From: Mycobacterium sp. 852014-52450_SCH5900713
GTDB lineage: Bacteria > Actinomycetota > Actinomycetes > Mycobacteriales > Mycobacteriaceae
Length of the DNA stretch: 64,000 nt
Direction: 5' to 3'
NCBI RefSeq assembly: GCF_001667075.1
Contig: NZ_LZIL01000078.1
Span: 310,001 to 374,000 of the forward strand
Position numbers and translations under genes: made by a program. Position 1 is the first letter of the stretch; every line of letters begins with the position of its first letter. A model generated the notes under the pieces. The model searched no databases, was not told where the DNA came from, and was given only the letters and a program-made list of their open reading frames with translations. Shown here in pieces: positions 51,447 through 62,808 of this stretch.

Positions 51447-51881
51447 ATGACCGAAACTCCCCCTGCACTCCCGGAGGCCCGCTACGGGCGCACCGGACGC
51501 CCCCGCGTACCCCGGCGTTGGCTGGTCGTCGCGCTGGGCGTGCTGGTGGTCGCGGCCGGGCTGGTGATCGCCGTCGTCGGCTACCACCGGCTGGGCACCA
51601 GCCCCGTGACGGGCACGCTGGGCAGCTATCGGGTGATCGACGACGAGACGGCGTCGGTAACGATCAGCGTGACGCGATCCGATCCGTCGCGGCCGGTGGA
51701 CTGCATCGTGCGGGTCCGGGCCAAGGACGGCAGCGAGACGGGCAGGCGGGAAGTGCTGGTCCCCCCGTCCGATGCGGCCACGGTGCAGCTGACCACCACG
51801 GTGAAGTCCAGCAAACCGCCGGTGATGGCCGACATCTACGGCTGCGGCACCGACGTGCCGGCTTATCTGCGGTCGGCGTGA
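51447..51881 (+). CDS. DUF4307 membrane-anchored protein
   Basis: 144 residues from ATG 51447. Helix WLVVALGVLVVAAGLVIAVVGYHRLG (~25-50) and a small beta-rich outer domain VIDDETASVTISVTRSDPSRPVDCIVRVRAKDGSETGRREVLV with one Cys plus YGCG. DUF4307 pattern; from memory Rv1081c. Adjacent to greA in actinobacteria; function unknown. Confidence 0.85.
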   Translation: MTETPPALPEARYGRTGRPRVPRRWLVVALGVLVVAAGLVIAVVGYHRLGTSPVTGTLGSYRVIDDETASVTISVTRSDPSRPVDCIVRVRAKDGSETGRREVLVPPSDAATVQLTTTVKSSKPPVMADIYGCGTDVPAYLRSA

Positions 51882-52102
51882 CCCCGTAACAACAGCCGAA
51901 CTGCGAATTTCGGGTCATCAATTGTTTGCGCGGTGGTAACATGGGTGAATGCACGGTTCCTGATGGGACCGTGTATTGCTGCATTAAGGCCGTGAGCAGA
52001 ACGGATCGGCAGCACACGGGGAGCAGACCCGGATACTCCCGGCGGCGGGGTTAAACAGGCTTACGCGGGTACGCGGAACGACAACATGAGGAGCACGACG
52101 AG

Positions 52103-52597
52103 ATGACGGACACTTCTGTGACCTGGTTGACCCAGGAGTCACATGACCGGCTGAAGGCGGAGCTCGATCAGTTGATCGCCAATCGTCCGGTTATCGCCGC
52201 GGAAATCAATGACCGCCGTGAAGAAGGGGACCTGCGCGAGAACGGCGGATATCACGCCGCCCGCGAAGAGCAGGGCCAGCAAGAGGCCCGCATCCGTCAG
52301 CTGCAGGACCTGCTCAACAACGCCAAGGTCGGCGAAGCGCCCAAGCAGTCCGGCGTCGCACTGCCCGGTTCGGTGGTGAAGGTCTACTACAACGGCGACA
52401 AGTCGGACACCGAGACGTTCCTGATCGCCACCCGCCAGGAGGGCGTCAACGACGGCAAGCTCGAGGTGTATTCGCCCAACTCACCGCTGGGCGGCGCCCT
52501 GATCGACGCCAAGGTCGGCGAGACCCGCAGCTACGTGGTGCCCAACGGCAACACCGTCGAGGTCACGCTGGTCAGCGCGGAGCCCTACCACTCCTAA
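52103..52597 (+). CDS. greA: Transcription elongation factor GreA
   Basis: 164 residues. N-terminal coiled coil TQESHDRLKAELDQLIANRPVIAAEINDRREEGDLRENGGYHAAREEQ with the acidic tip EEGDLREN (Asp/Glu that chelate Mg in the RNAP secondary channel), then the FKBP-like C-terminal domain. Rescues backtracked RNA polymerase. Preceded by a 220-base region with a possible TAACAT -10. A long hairpin follows the stop. Confidence 0.95.
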   Translation: MTDTSVTWLTQESHDRLKAELDQLIANRPVIAAEINDRREEGDLRENGGYHAAREEQGQQEARIRQLQDLLNNAKVGEAPKQSGVALPGSVVKVYYNGDKSDTETFLIATRQEGVNDGKLEVYSPNSPLGGALIDAKVGETRSYVVPNGNTVEVTLVSAEPYHS

Positions 52598-52609
52598 CCG
52601 CCGCCACCT

Positions 52610-52658
52610 CCGCGAGCAGAAACACGCCTCGGGCGTGCGATTTTGTGTCTGCTCGCGG
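52610..52658. terminator. Nested hairpin between convergent greA and metB
   Basis: Outer arms CCGCGAGCAGA (52610-52620) and TCTGCTCGCGG (52648-52658) pair perfectly; inside them CACGCC-TCG-GGCGTG (52623-52637) forms a second hairpin. The outer arms could extend by CCACC/GGTGG with one bulge. No long U-run; TTTT occurs inside the structure. Symmetric, so it could stop both genes. Confidence 0.6.
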
Positions 52659-52661
52659 TGG

Positions 52662-53822
52662 TTAGTCCAGCGCCTGGCCGAGGTCGGCCAGCAGGTCGGC
52701 GATGTCTTCGATGCCGACCGACAACCGCACCAGGTCGTCGGGCACTTCCAGTTGCGAACCGGCCGTCGACGCGTGCGTCATGGCGCTCGGGTGCTCGATC
52801 AACGACTCAACGCCGCCGAGCGACTCGGCCAGGATGAACACTTCGGTGCGCGCGCACAGATCCCGCGCGGCTTGCCGGCCGCCCCGCATGCGCACCGACA
52901 CCATGCCGCCGAAGCCGAGCATCTGCCGAGCGGCGATCTCGTGCCCGGGGTGGCCGGGCAGACCGGGGTACAACACGGTGCTCACCGCCGGATGGCCGGA
53001 GAGGAAATCCGCGACGGCCGAAGCGTTTTCGCTGTGTCGCTGCATCCGCAGCACCAGGGTCTTCAGGCCACGCATGGCCAGGTAGGCGTCGAACGGGCCG
53101 GGCACCGCGCCCGCGCCGTTTTGCAAAAAGGCGAAGGCCGCGTCCAGCTCCGCGTCGTCGGTGATCAACGCCCCGCCCACCACGTCGGAGTGTCCACCGA
53201 TGTACTTGGTGGTCGAATGCAGCACCACGTCGGCGCCCAGCTTCAACGGCTGCTGAAGCGCGGGTGAGGCAAATGTGTTGTCCACCAAGACTTTTAGCGA
53301 GAACTGTTTGCCCAGTTCGGCGAGGGCCGCGATGTCGGCAATGGACAGCAGTGGGTTGGTCGGTGTCTCCACCCAGATCAGGCGGGTCTGCGGCGTGACC
53401 GCGGCGCGGACGGCGTCCAGGTCGGACAGCGCCACCGGCGTGTAGCTGACGTTCCACTGCGTGAACACCTTGTCGATCAGCCGGAAGGTGCCGCCGTAGG
53501 CGTCGTTGGGGATGATCACGTGATCGCCGGGCCGCAGCATCGCCCGCAGGGCGCAGTCGGCGGCGGCCATGCCGGAACCGAACGCCCGCCCGTAGCTGCC
53601 CTCCTCCACCGCGGCGAGCGAGGCCTCCAGCGCGGCGCGCGTCGGGTTGCCGGTGCGTGCATATTCGAACCCGCCGCGCAGCACGCCGACCCCGTCTTGG
53701 GCGAACGTGCTGCTGGCATAGATCGGGGCGTTGACCGCCCCCGTCGCCGGGTCCGGCCGGTAGCCGGCGTGAATCGCTTTGGTGGCGAGTCCGGTGAAAT
53801 GTCCGGTGTGGTCGTCGCTCAT
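52662..53822 (-). CDS. metB: Cystathionine gamma-synthase/lyase (MetB)
   Basis: 386 residues. Cys/Met metabolism PLP fold: YARTGNPTRAALEASLAAVEEG, VLVDNTFASPALQQPLKLGADVVLHSTTKYIGGHSDVVGG with the PLP lysine, and ESLGGVESLIEHPSAMTHAS. Forms cystathionine from an activated homoserine and cysteine, or acts in reverse with Cbs. It is downstream of cbs and the Pra gene on one strand, which fits the reverse transsulfuration route. Confidence 0.93.
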   Translation of the reverse strand: MSDDHTGHFTGLATKAIHAGYRPDPATGAVNAPIYASSTFAQDGVGVLRGGFEYARTGNPTRAALEASLAAVEEGSYGRAFGSGMAAADCALRAMLRPGDHVIIPNDAYGGTFRLIDKVFTQWNVSYTPVALSDLDAVRAAVTPQTRLIWVETPTNPLLSIADIAALAELGKQFSLKVLVDNTFASPALQQPLKLGADVVLHSTTKYIGGHSDVVGGALITDDAELDAAFAFLQNGAGAVPGPFDAYLAMRGLKTLVLRMQRHSENASAVADFLSGHPAVSTVLYPGLPGHPGHEIAARQMLGFGGMVSVRMRGGRQAARDLCARTEVFILAESLGGVESLIEHPSAMTHASTAGSQLEVPDDLVRLSVGIEDIADLLADLGQALD

Positions 53823-53870
53823 CGACGACCAGCCTAGGTGACGACCGAGCCGGCTACCGCGCCCGCACGA

Positions 53871-54581
53871 CTAGCTCAGCTGTTGCTCGGTCCCGTCGAG
53901 CGGCAGGCAGACCGTCGTCATGATCTTGTCCGCCAGCGTCTGCCGCTTCGAATCCCACAGCGGGAAAAGGAAACCGATGAAGCAGATGATGGCGTCGACG
54001 AAGTGCGCGAGGGAACGCACGATGGACATCCCGAAGCCGAGGGGCTGACCGGTGACCTCGCTGACCACCTTGAACTTCATCACCGATTTGCCGACGCTCG
54101 ACCCGGTGGTGCCCTGGCGGTAGCCGTAGTTCCAAATCAGATAGATCAACCCCACCAGCGACGCCAACCACTGCGCGGCCAGGCCGATGGTCGAGTTCTG
54201 CGTCGCGCAGTACTGGTTGACGGCGTACTGCGTGACATCGGTGACGCACGACGTCTGCTGGGTGGCGACCAGGATCCCGGTCCCGATACCGTGCACGACG
54301 GCGTACGGGAGGATGTCGATGATGAACGCCACGAGCCGGGTCAGCCACGGCGTGTAGGACTCCGTCGGCAACGTGCGGATCGCCGGTCCCGGAGGTGGTG
54401 GCGCGTACCCACCGGCGGACGGCGGGGGCGGCGGGTAGGAGCCGCCGCGCGGCGGCGGAGGCGGCGGATAGGAGCCACCCGCGGGAGTCGATGGAGGGGG
54501 CGGAACCGCCTGACCACCGGACGACCCGGGCGACGGCGGAGGTGGCGGATAAGCGTCGCCAGCCGGCGGTTGATCGGTCAT
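53871..54581 (-). CDS. pra: Proline-rich antigen homologue with RDD membrane domain
   Basis: 236 residues from ATG 54581. Residues 1-65 are repeated GGSYPPPPP and GGYAPPPPGP blocks, followed by an RDD domain: YTPWLTRLVAFIIDILPYAVVHGIGTGIL, then GKSVMKFKVVSEVTGQPLGFGMSIVRSLAHFVDAIICFIGFLFPLW. About three to four helices. Matches the mycobacterial 36-kDa antigen family (Pra). An in-frame GTG two codons upstream is possible. Confidence 0.9.
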   Translation of the reverse strand: MTDQPPAGDAYPPPPPSPGSSGGQAVPPPPSTPAGGSYPPPPPPRGGSYPPPPPSAGGYAPPPPGPAIRTLPTESYTPWLTRLVAFIIDILPYAVVHGIGTGILVATQQTSCVTDVTQYAVNQYCATQNSTIGLAAQWLASLVGLIYLIWNYGYRQGTTGSSVGKSVMKFKVVSEVTGQPLGFGMSIVRSLAHFVDAIICFIGFLFPLWDSKRQTLADKIMTTVCLPLDGTEQQLS

Positions 54582-54683
54582 GGGCACCTCTTCCCCTGCG
54601 GACCAGCTGAACCAGGCCGCATTACAGTACCTGAGCGCGCAGCGGCCGGGCGAGACACGCGTCGCGGCCGAAAGGGGCCCCGG

Positions 54684-56090
<1,407 letters not shown>

Positions 56091-56160
56091 GCGTTCATCG
56101 TCTCAGGCAGGTTCCGGGGGTGCACGACGGCTTCGGAGTTGGCGTCTGACGGAGATTGCG

Positions 56161-57231
56161 CTAGCCGGTGGCCTCGCGGATATAGTCGCCGATCTGGCGC
56201 AGCGAGCGAACCGCCTCCGGGACCATCGGAGCGGCCAGCTGGAAGTCGTGAATCTGGCCGGGCCACACCCGCACCTCGGCCGGCACACCGACCGCGGCCA
56301 ACCGGCTCGCCGCCAGCCGCGCGTCGTGCAGCAACACCTCGGATCCCGACACGTGGATCAGCGTCCGCGGCAGGCCCGGCTTGATGTGCTCCACCGGCTC
56401 GTAGATCTCCTCGGGCCGCCCCCCGACTTTGTGCTTTTCGGCCGCGCTGGCAACCAGCTCGGCCAGCGCGTCGAACGCCCGGGCGGAGAACATCGCGTCG
56501 GTGTTGATGTTGGGATGGGCCTGCTTGTGTTCCTTTGCCAGCTGCAGCAGCGGCGAGATCATTACCAGCGCAGCCGGCTCCTCGCCCTCCTCCTGGAGGC
56601 GTTGCGCCAGCGCGAGTGCGAGGTAGCCGCCCGCGGAGTCGCCGGCCAGCACGATCTGATCCGGCTCATATCCGCGCAGCCGCAGCCACTGGTAGCCATC
56701 GTGGCAGTCATCGAGGGCCATCCCGATCGAATGCTTGGGCAGCAGCCGGTAATTGACCACCAAGATCGGCGCGTCAGCAAACTGCGACAGCGCTTCGACC
56801 AGCCGGCCGTGCGAGTTCGCCCCGCACGTCAAGAACGCACCACCGTGGAAGTAGACGACCACCCGACGGGTGCCATCCGCGGGCAGCACGCCCGGGGCGC
56901 GCACCAGCTGCGCCGACGCGTTGGGCAAGTTCACCGTCTCGCGGACGGTGGCCGTCACCGGGAGCACCACCCGGGCCGCCAGGTCGATGAGGCCCCAGGG
57001 CCAGGGGAAGTTGGGAATGTGGCTGCCGACGGACAGGACCGGCCTAACCGTCACCCGCGACGTCAGGTTGGCCACCCGCGCAGCAACGCTGGGTCCGGAT
57101 TCGAGGACCTCGACCGGGGTGCCATCGCTCATCGCGAACTTGCGCGGCCTGCTGGCCCTGCGAGCCGCGAGGACGTCGTGTGGACGAAGGGCGTTCCGGG
57201 GCGAGCCGGATACCTTGCCGGGTGCGCTCAT
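56161..57231 (-). CDS. lipU: LipU-like esterase (HSL family)
   Basis: 356 residues from ATG 57231. Hormone-sensitive-lipase motifs: VVVYFHGGAFLTCG (HGG oxyanion), VVNYRLLPKHSIGMALDDCHDGYQWLR, LAGDSAGGYLALALAQ with nucleophile Ser, acid/His in GSEVLLHDARLAASRL and WPGQIHDFQLAAP. Hydrolyses short acyl esters. N-terminus is 59 residues longer than the M. tuberculosis LipU as I recall, so the start may be further in. Cbs follows 70 bases downstream. Confidence 0.88.
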   Translation of the reverse strand: MSAPGKVSGSPRNALRPHDVLAARRASRPRKFAMSDGTPVEVLESGPSVAARVANLTSRVTVRPVLSVGSHIPNFPWPWGLIDLAARVVLPVTATVRETVNLPNASAQLVRAPGVLPADGTRRVVVYFHGGAFLTCGANSHGRLVEALSQFADAPILVVNYRLLPKHSIGMALDDCHDGYQWLRLRGYEPDQIVLAGDSAGGYLALALAQRLQEEGEEPAALVMISPLLQLAKEHKQAHPNINTDAMFSARAFDALAELVASAAEKHKVGGRPEEIYEPVEHIKPGLPRTLIHVSGSEVLLHDARLAASRLAAVGVPAEVRVWPGQIHDFQLAAPMVPEAVRSLRQIGDYIREATG

Positions 57232-57462
57232 GCTCAACACTTCCTACGCCTTTGTAGTGCGATACAGCATGTGACGAGGCAGCTAAGCATCTGGTTCAGC
57301 CGTTTGCCCGAGGCACTCAGCCAACCCCGCGAACTTAGCTTGACAGCCACTTCTTAAGACAACATTTAAAGAGTCTGATTTGTTACCTCATTTGCTTCGC
57401 ACCGTGATCACATTGTTGGTCAGCCGACCCCGCAAACATGCAAGCCGAACTAAACTGGTCGC

Positions 57463-58437
57463 GTGACCATGCGGGTGCCCCGTCGTTCGGCAATCGCCCT
57501 GGCCACGGCGGGCGCACTCGCCTCGACAGGAACTGCCTATCTGGGCGCGCGCAACCTGCTGGCCGGCCAGGCGACGCACGCGCGCACCGTCATCCCCAAG
57601 GCGTGGGACATCCCGCCCCGCGCCGACGGCGTGTACACCCGCGGCGGCGGCCCGGTGGAGCGGTGGCACCGCGGCGTGCCGTTCGATCTGAGCCTGATGA
57701 TCTTCGGTGACTCGACGGCCGCCGGCTACGGGTGCATCAGCGCCGAGGAAGTGCCGGGAGTGCGGATCGCGCGCGGCCTCGCCGAACAGACGGGCAAGCG
57801 AATCCGGTTGAGCACCAAGGCAATCGTCGGCGCCACGTCGAAAGGCTTGTGCGGCCAAGTCGATGCGATGTTCGTGGCCGGGAAGCCGCCGGATGCGGCG
57901 GTGATCATGGTCGGGGCCAACGACGTGACGGCCCTCAACGGCGTCAGCCAGTCGGCGCAGCGGCTCGGGCTGACCGTGCGCAAGTTGCGCGCCCGCGGTG
58001 CGGTGGTGATCGCCGGCACCTGCCCGGACCTGGGTGTCATCACCGCGATCCCCCAACCCCTTCGGTCGATCGCACACGAGCGTTGTCTGCAACTGGCGCG
58101 CGCCCAGGCCGCGTCGGTGCGGGCCGCCGGCGGTATGCCGGTGCCCCTGGCGCAGTTGATGACACCGCAATTCCGGTCGACGCCCCACGTGATGTTCTCC
58201 CCGGACGGCTTCCACCCGTCCGCCCCGGCGTACGCGATCGCGGCCGACGCGCTGCTGCGCGCGCTGTGTGAGGCGCTGGGCGAGGAGGTCGACCTCCCAC
58301 CGCTGGAGTTGGCGGCATCGACGACCGCGCCGGTGCTCGGTCAGCGCCACACCCGAACCAGCGTGATGTCGCGGCTGTGGCGGCGCCCGGCGCCGGGACT
58401 CGCCCCGTCGTCGTGCCCGCAGGTGGCCAGCGACTAG
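57463..58437 (+). CDS. Exported SGNH/GDSL esterase (Rv1075c type)
   Basis: 324 residues. N-terminal Tat/Sec-like signal RVPRRSAIALATAGALASTGTAYLGARN, then block I MIFGDSTAAGYG (Ser), block III VGANDVTAL (Asn), and block V DGFHPSAPAYAIA (Asp, His): the full SGNH set. The tail after residue 280 is Thr/Ser/Pro rich. Likely acts on acyl esters outside the membrane. Divergent from lipU over an AT-richer 231-base gap that must hold both promoters. Confidence 0.88.
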   Translation: MTMRVPRRSAIALATAGALASTGTAYLGARNLLAGQATHARTVIPKAWDIPPRADGVYTRGGGPVERWHRGVPFDLSLMIFGDSTAAGYGCISAEEVPGVRIARGLAEQTGKRIRLSTKAIVGATSKGLCGQVDAMFVAGKPPDAAVIMVGANDVTALNGVSQSAQRLGLTVRKLRARGAVVIAGTCPDLGVITAIPQPLRSIAHERCLQLARAQAASVRAAGGMPVPLAQLMTPQFRSTPHVMFSPDGFHPSAPAYAIAADALLRALCEALGEEVDLPPLELAASTTAPVLGQRHTRTSVMSRLWRRPAPGLAPSSCPQVASD

Positions 58438-58520
58438 ATTTGTGCTAGCCCGTCGGCGTCAAGTCAACGGTTTGTGAAGCGAACTCGCCGGAATCCGGAA
58501 GGGATTTGAAGGGAACCGTC

Positions 58521-59738
<1,218 letters not shown>

Positions 59739-59756
59739 CCGACCGTACGAGCTCGT

Positions 59757-59819
59757 CGTCGAGTGTGCGGCCATGGTCGCAACACGCCGGGCAGGTCCGC
59801 CCTCAGCGCACACTCGACG
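59757..59819. repeat. Perfect 13-bp inverted repeat with 37-base loop
   Basis: CGTCGAGTGTGCG (59757-59769) and CGCACACTCGACG (59807-59819). Lies just 3' of fadA3 and upstream of the terminator hairpin on the plus strand. The motif CGAGTGTGCG looks like a dispersed mycobacterial element from memory. Confidence 0.6.
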
Positions 59820-59826
59820 TCGCACA

Positions 59827-59870
59827 CACGAAAAGACCGGCGCGCCAATCGGCGTGCCGGTCTTTTCGTG
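59827..59870. terminator. Bidirectional intrinsic terminator
   Basis: 15-bp perfect stem CACGAAAAGACCGGC/GCCGGTCTTTTCGTG with inner GCGCC/GGCGT pairing and an AATC loop. The A4/T4 runs lie within the stem on each side, so either direction ends in U-rich sequence. Sits between the convergent fadA3 and Bax-inhibitor-like genes. Confidence 0.8.
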
Positions 59871-59878
59871 GAAGAGAA

Positions 59879-60730
59879 CTAGTCGTTCTGCAGATAACTG
59901 AGCAGACGTAGGATCTCGAGGTAGAGCCACACCAGGGTCACGGTCAGGCCGAGGGCGATACCCCAGGCCGCCTTCTCCGGCGCGCCCGCGCGCACCATCT
60001 GGTCGGCCGCGTCGAAGTCGATCAGGAAACTGAACGCCGCGATGCCGATGCAGACCAGCGAGAAGATGATCGCCAGCGGACCGCCGCTGCGCAGGCCCAG
60101 GCCGGTGCCTCCGCCGACGTGGAACATGGCCAGCACGAAGTTGCCGAGCATCAAGGCCAGCACGCCGAACATCGCGGCGACGAGCATCCGGGTGAACTTC
60201 GGGGTGACCCGGATTGCGCCGGTCTTGTACACCACCAGCATGCCGAAGAAGACACCGAAGGTGCCCATGACGGCCTCCCCGATCAGCACGCCGGCGTTGG
60301 CGTGCGAGACCGCGAAATTGGCGAAGACGAACGAGATGGCGCCCAGGAAGAGCCCCTCGAGGACGGCGTAGCTGAGCACGATGGCCGGGCTGTCCTGCTT
60401 GCGGCCGAAGGTCGCGACCAGCACCAGCCCCAGGCCGCCGAGCGCGCCGACCAGGGTCAGCGGCATCGCCAGTGCGAGGTTGGACGCCACCAGGAAGTAG
60501 GAGACCACAGCGGACACCGCCAACACGGCCAGCGTGATGCCGGTCTTGGTGACGACGTCGTCGATGGTCAGCGGACGCGAAGCCCTGGTCTCCTGGTAGG
60601 GAGCTTGGTAGGGCGCCGCGTAGGGGTCGCCTCCATAGCCCTGCATTGGGGCCGCGCCTGTGCCGAATTGCGCGTATCCGCCCCGCTGCTTGGGCAGCGA
60701 ACGAAATACCGGGTTGCTTGTCTCCCGCAC
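59879..60730 (-). CDS. Bax inhibitor-1/YccA family membrane protein
   Basis: 283 residues from GTG 60730 with AGAGAGGA upstream. Gly/Tyr/Ala/Pro-rich first ~55 residues, then seven helices: GITLAVLAVSAVVSYFLVA through LGLTVTLVWLYLEILRLLSYL. VLEGLFLGAISFVF and the C-terminal conserved Asp in FLIDFDAADQMV are TMBIM landmarks. Possible ion-leak channel; role in mycobacteria unknown. Confidence 0.9.
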   Translation of the reverse strand: MRETSNPVFRSLPKQRGGYAQFGTGAAPMQGYGGDPYAAPYQAPYQETRASRPLTIDDVVTKTGITLAVLAVSAVVSYFLVASNLALAMPLTLVGALGGLGLVLVATFGRKQDSPAIVLSYAVLEGLFLGAISFVFANFAVSHANAGVLIGEAVMGTFGVFFGMLVVYKTGAIRVTPKFTRMLVAAMFGVLALMLGNFVLAMFHVGGGTGLGLRSGGPLAIIFSLVCIGIAAFSFLIDFDAADQMVRAGAPEKAAWGIALGLTVTLVWLYLEILRLLSYLQND

Positions 60731-60861
60731 CGTCGGATCCTCTCTATTGGCTTCGAGCTGTGCGAACACAATCTCAACGATCAGCGTCCCGTCCGGGTTC
60801 CCGGCCGACCTGGGCATTTTCCGGTGCCTGGAGCCTTCTAAATGACACGGCCGCTGTCGTC

Positions 60862-60890
60862 GGGTTAAAGATAACCCTTACCCGGGGGTA
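60862..60890. promoter_or_regulatory. Two adjacent small palindromes before echA9
   Basis: GGGTTA-AAGA-TAACCC (60862-60877) and TACCC-GG-GGGTA (60879-60890) lie in the divergent region between the Bax-inhibitor-like gene and echA9. Candidate regulator sites; no match to a known motif that I recall. Confidence 0.4.
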
Positions 60891-60954
60891 TCGCGTCGGT
60901 CGTCACGATCTAGATTTTTCGTTCGAAGGTGCACCGGCGATGGGAGGTCAGGGC

Positions 60955-62004
60955 GTGACCGAGGAATCCGACGAGGTTCTAACCCGCGTCGACGGCAACG
61001 TCGGTCTGATCACGCTCAACCGCCCCAAGGCGATCAACTCACTCAATCAGCGGATGGTGGACGCGCTGAGCGCCATACTCACCCGCTGGGCAGAAGACGA
61101 CGCGGTATCCACCGTGGTGCTCTCCGGCGCCGGCGAGCGCGGCTTGTGCGCCGGCGGCGACGTGGTCTCCATCTATCACAGCGCGCGTAAGGACGGGGTC
61201 GAGGCGCGGCGGTTCTGGCGCGACGAGTATCTGCTCAATGCCCAGATCGCCGATTTCTCCAAGCCGTACGTGGCGCTGATGGACGGCATCGTGATGGGTG
61301 GCGGCGTCGGCGTCAGCGCGCACGCGAACATCCGCGTGGTGACCGACACCTCCAAGATCGCGATGCCCGAAGTCGGCATCGGCTTCGTTCCCGATGTCGG
61401 CGGGATGTTCCTGCTATCCCGAGCGCCCGGTGGGCTGGGTCTGCACGCCGCCCTGACCGGAGCTCCGTTTTCCGGAGCCGACGCCATCGCCATGGGATTC
61501 GCCGACCACTACGTGCCGCACGACGATCTCGAGGCGTTCACCCGCGCGATCGTGGCTGACGGCGTCCAGAGCGCGCTTGCCGCGCACGCCATTGAGTCCC
61601 CGCCGAGCGAGCTTGCCGCACAACACGGTTGGATCGACGAGTGCTACGCCGGCGACACGGTCGAGGACATCGTCGCCGCGCTTCGCGTGCATGACAGCGG
61701 CCCCGGCCCTGGACCTGCCCAAGACGCCGCCGACCTGATCGACACGCGATCGCCGATCTCGTTGTCGGTGACCCTGGAAGCCGTCCGGCGCGCCGCCAAA
61801 CTCGAGACGGTGAAAGACGTTCTCATTCAGGACTATCGGGTGTCGTCGGCATCGCTGCGCTCACACGACCTGGTCGAGGGCATCCGAGCACAGCTGATCG
61901 ACAAAGACCGCAACCCGAAGTGGTCGCCGGCGACGCTCGCCGCGGTGACCGGGGCCGACGTCGAGGCGTATTTCGTCCCGGTCGACGACGACTTGAGTTT
62001 CTAG
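60955..62004 (+). CDS. echA9: EchA9, 3-hydroxyisobutyryl-CoA hydrolase-type crotonase
   Basis: 349 residues from GTG 60955, preceded by GGGAGG. Crotonase core: VGLITLNRPKAINSLNQRMVDAL, GLCAGGDVVSIY (oxyanion), VMGGGVGVSAHANIRVVTDTSKIAMPEVGIGFVPDVGGMFLL with catalytic Glu, and a C-terminal helical extension. Length and the PEVGIGFVPDVGG stretch fit the 3-hydroxyisobutyryl-CoA hydrolase subgroup rather than hydratases. Followed by echA8 after 14 bases. Confidence 0.9.
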   Translation: MTEESDEVLTRVDGNVGLITLNRPKAINSLNQRMVDALSAILTRWAEDDAVSTVVLSGAGERGLCAGGDVVSIYHSARKDGVEARRFWRDEYLLNAQIADFSKPYVALMDGIVMGGGVGVSAHANIRVVTDTSKIAMPEVGIGFVPDVGGMFLLSRAPGGLGLHAALTGAPFSGADAIAMGFADHYVPHDDLEAFTRAIVADGVQSALAAHAIESPPSELAAQHGWIDECYAGDTVEDIVAALRVHDSGPGPGPAQDAADLIDTRSPISLSVTLEAVRRAAKLETVKDVLIQDYRVSSASLRSHDLVEGIRAQLIDKDRNPKWSPATLAAVTGADVEAYFVPVDDDLSF

Positions 62005-62018
62005 AAAGGCTATTGGCG

Positions 62019-62801
62019 ATGACAGACGCTGATTACGAAACCATCCTGGTCGAGCGTGACGAGCGCGTCGGCACCATAACCCTGAACAGGCCGAAAGCGC
62101 TCAACGCGCTCAACACCCAGGTGATGAACGAAGTGACCAGGGCGGCAACGGAATTCGACAACGATCCCGGCATCGGAGCGATCATCATCACGGGTTCGGC
62201 CAAGGCGTTCGCGGCCGGTGCCGACATCAAAGAGATGGCCGCCCTGACGTACGCCGAGGCGTTCGACGCCGACTTCTTTGGCCCCTGGGCCAAACTGGCG
62301 GCCGTGCGCACCCCGACCATCGCCGCGGTGGCGGGGCACGCGCTCGGCGGTGGCTGCGAGCTGGCCATGATGTGCGATGTGCTGATCGCCGCCGACACAG
62401 CCAAGTTCGGCCAGCCGGAGATCAAACTCGGTGTGCTGCCCGGCATGGGCGGCTCCCAGCGCCTCACCCGCGCCATCGGCAAGGCCAAGGCCATGGACCT
62501 CATTCTGACCGGGCGCACCATCGACGCCGCCGAAGCCGAACGCAGCGGCCTGGTTTCGCGAGTGGTGCCCGCCGATGATCTGCTGGCCGAGGCCAAGGCC
62601 GTCGCCACCACGATCTCCCAAATGTCACGATCGGCGGCCCGGATGGCCAAGGAGGCCGTCAACCGGGCGTTCGAATCCACGCTGTCCGAAGGGCTGCTCT
62701 ACGAACGTCGCCTCTTCCACTCCACCTTCGCGACGGAGGACCAGTCCGAGGGCATGACGGCGTTCATCGAGAAGCGCGCGCCCAACTTCACCCACCGGTA
62801 G
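62019..62801 (+). CDS. echA8: Enoyl-CoA hydratase EchA8
   Basis: 260 residues from ATG 62019 with GAAAGG. ERVGTITLNRPKALNALN, KAFAAGADIKEMA with the oxyanion residue, GGGCELAMMCDVLIAADTAKFGQPEIKLGVLPGMGGSQRL with both catalytic Glu positions. Hydrates trans-2-enoyl-CoA in beta-oxidation. Very close to the M. tuberculosis EchA8 as I recall. Coupled to echA9. Confidence 0.95.
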   Translation: MTDADYETILVERDERVGTITLNRPKALNALNTQVMNEVTRAATEFDNDPGIGAIIITGSAKAFAAGADIKEMAALTYAEAFDADFFGPWAKLAAVRTPTIAAVAGHALGGGCELAMMCDVLIAADTAKFGQPEIKLGVLPGMGGSQRLTRAIGKAKAMDLILTGRTIDAAEAERSGLVSRVVPADDLLAEAKAVATTISQMSRSAARMAKEAVNRAFESTLSEGLLYERRLFHSTFATEDQSEGMTAFIEKRAPNFTHR

Positions 62802-62808
62802 GCATGCG

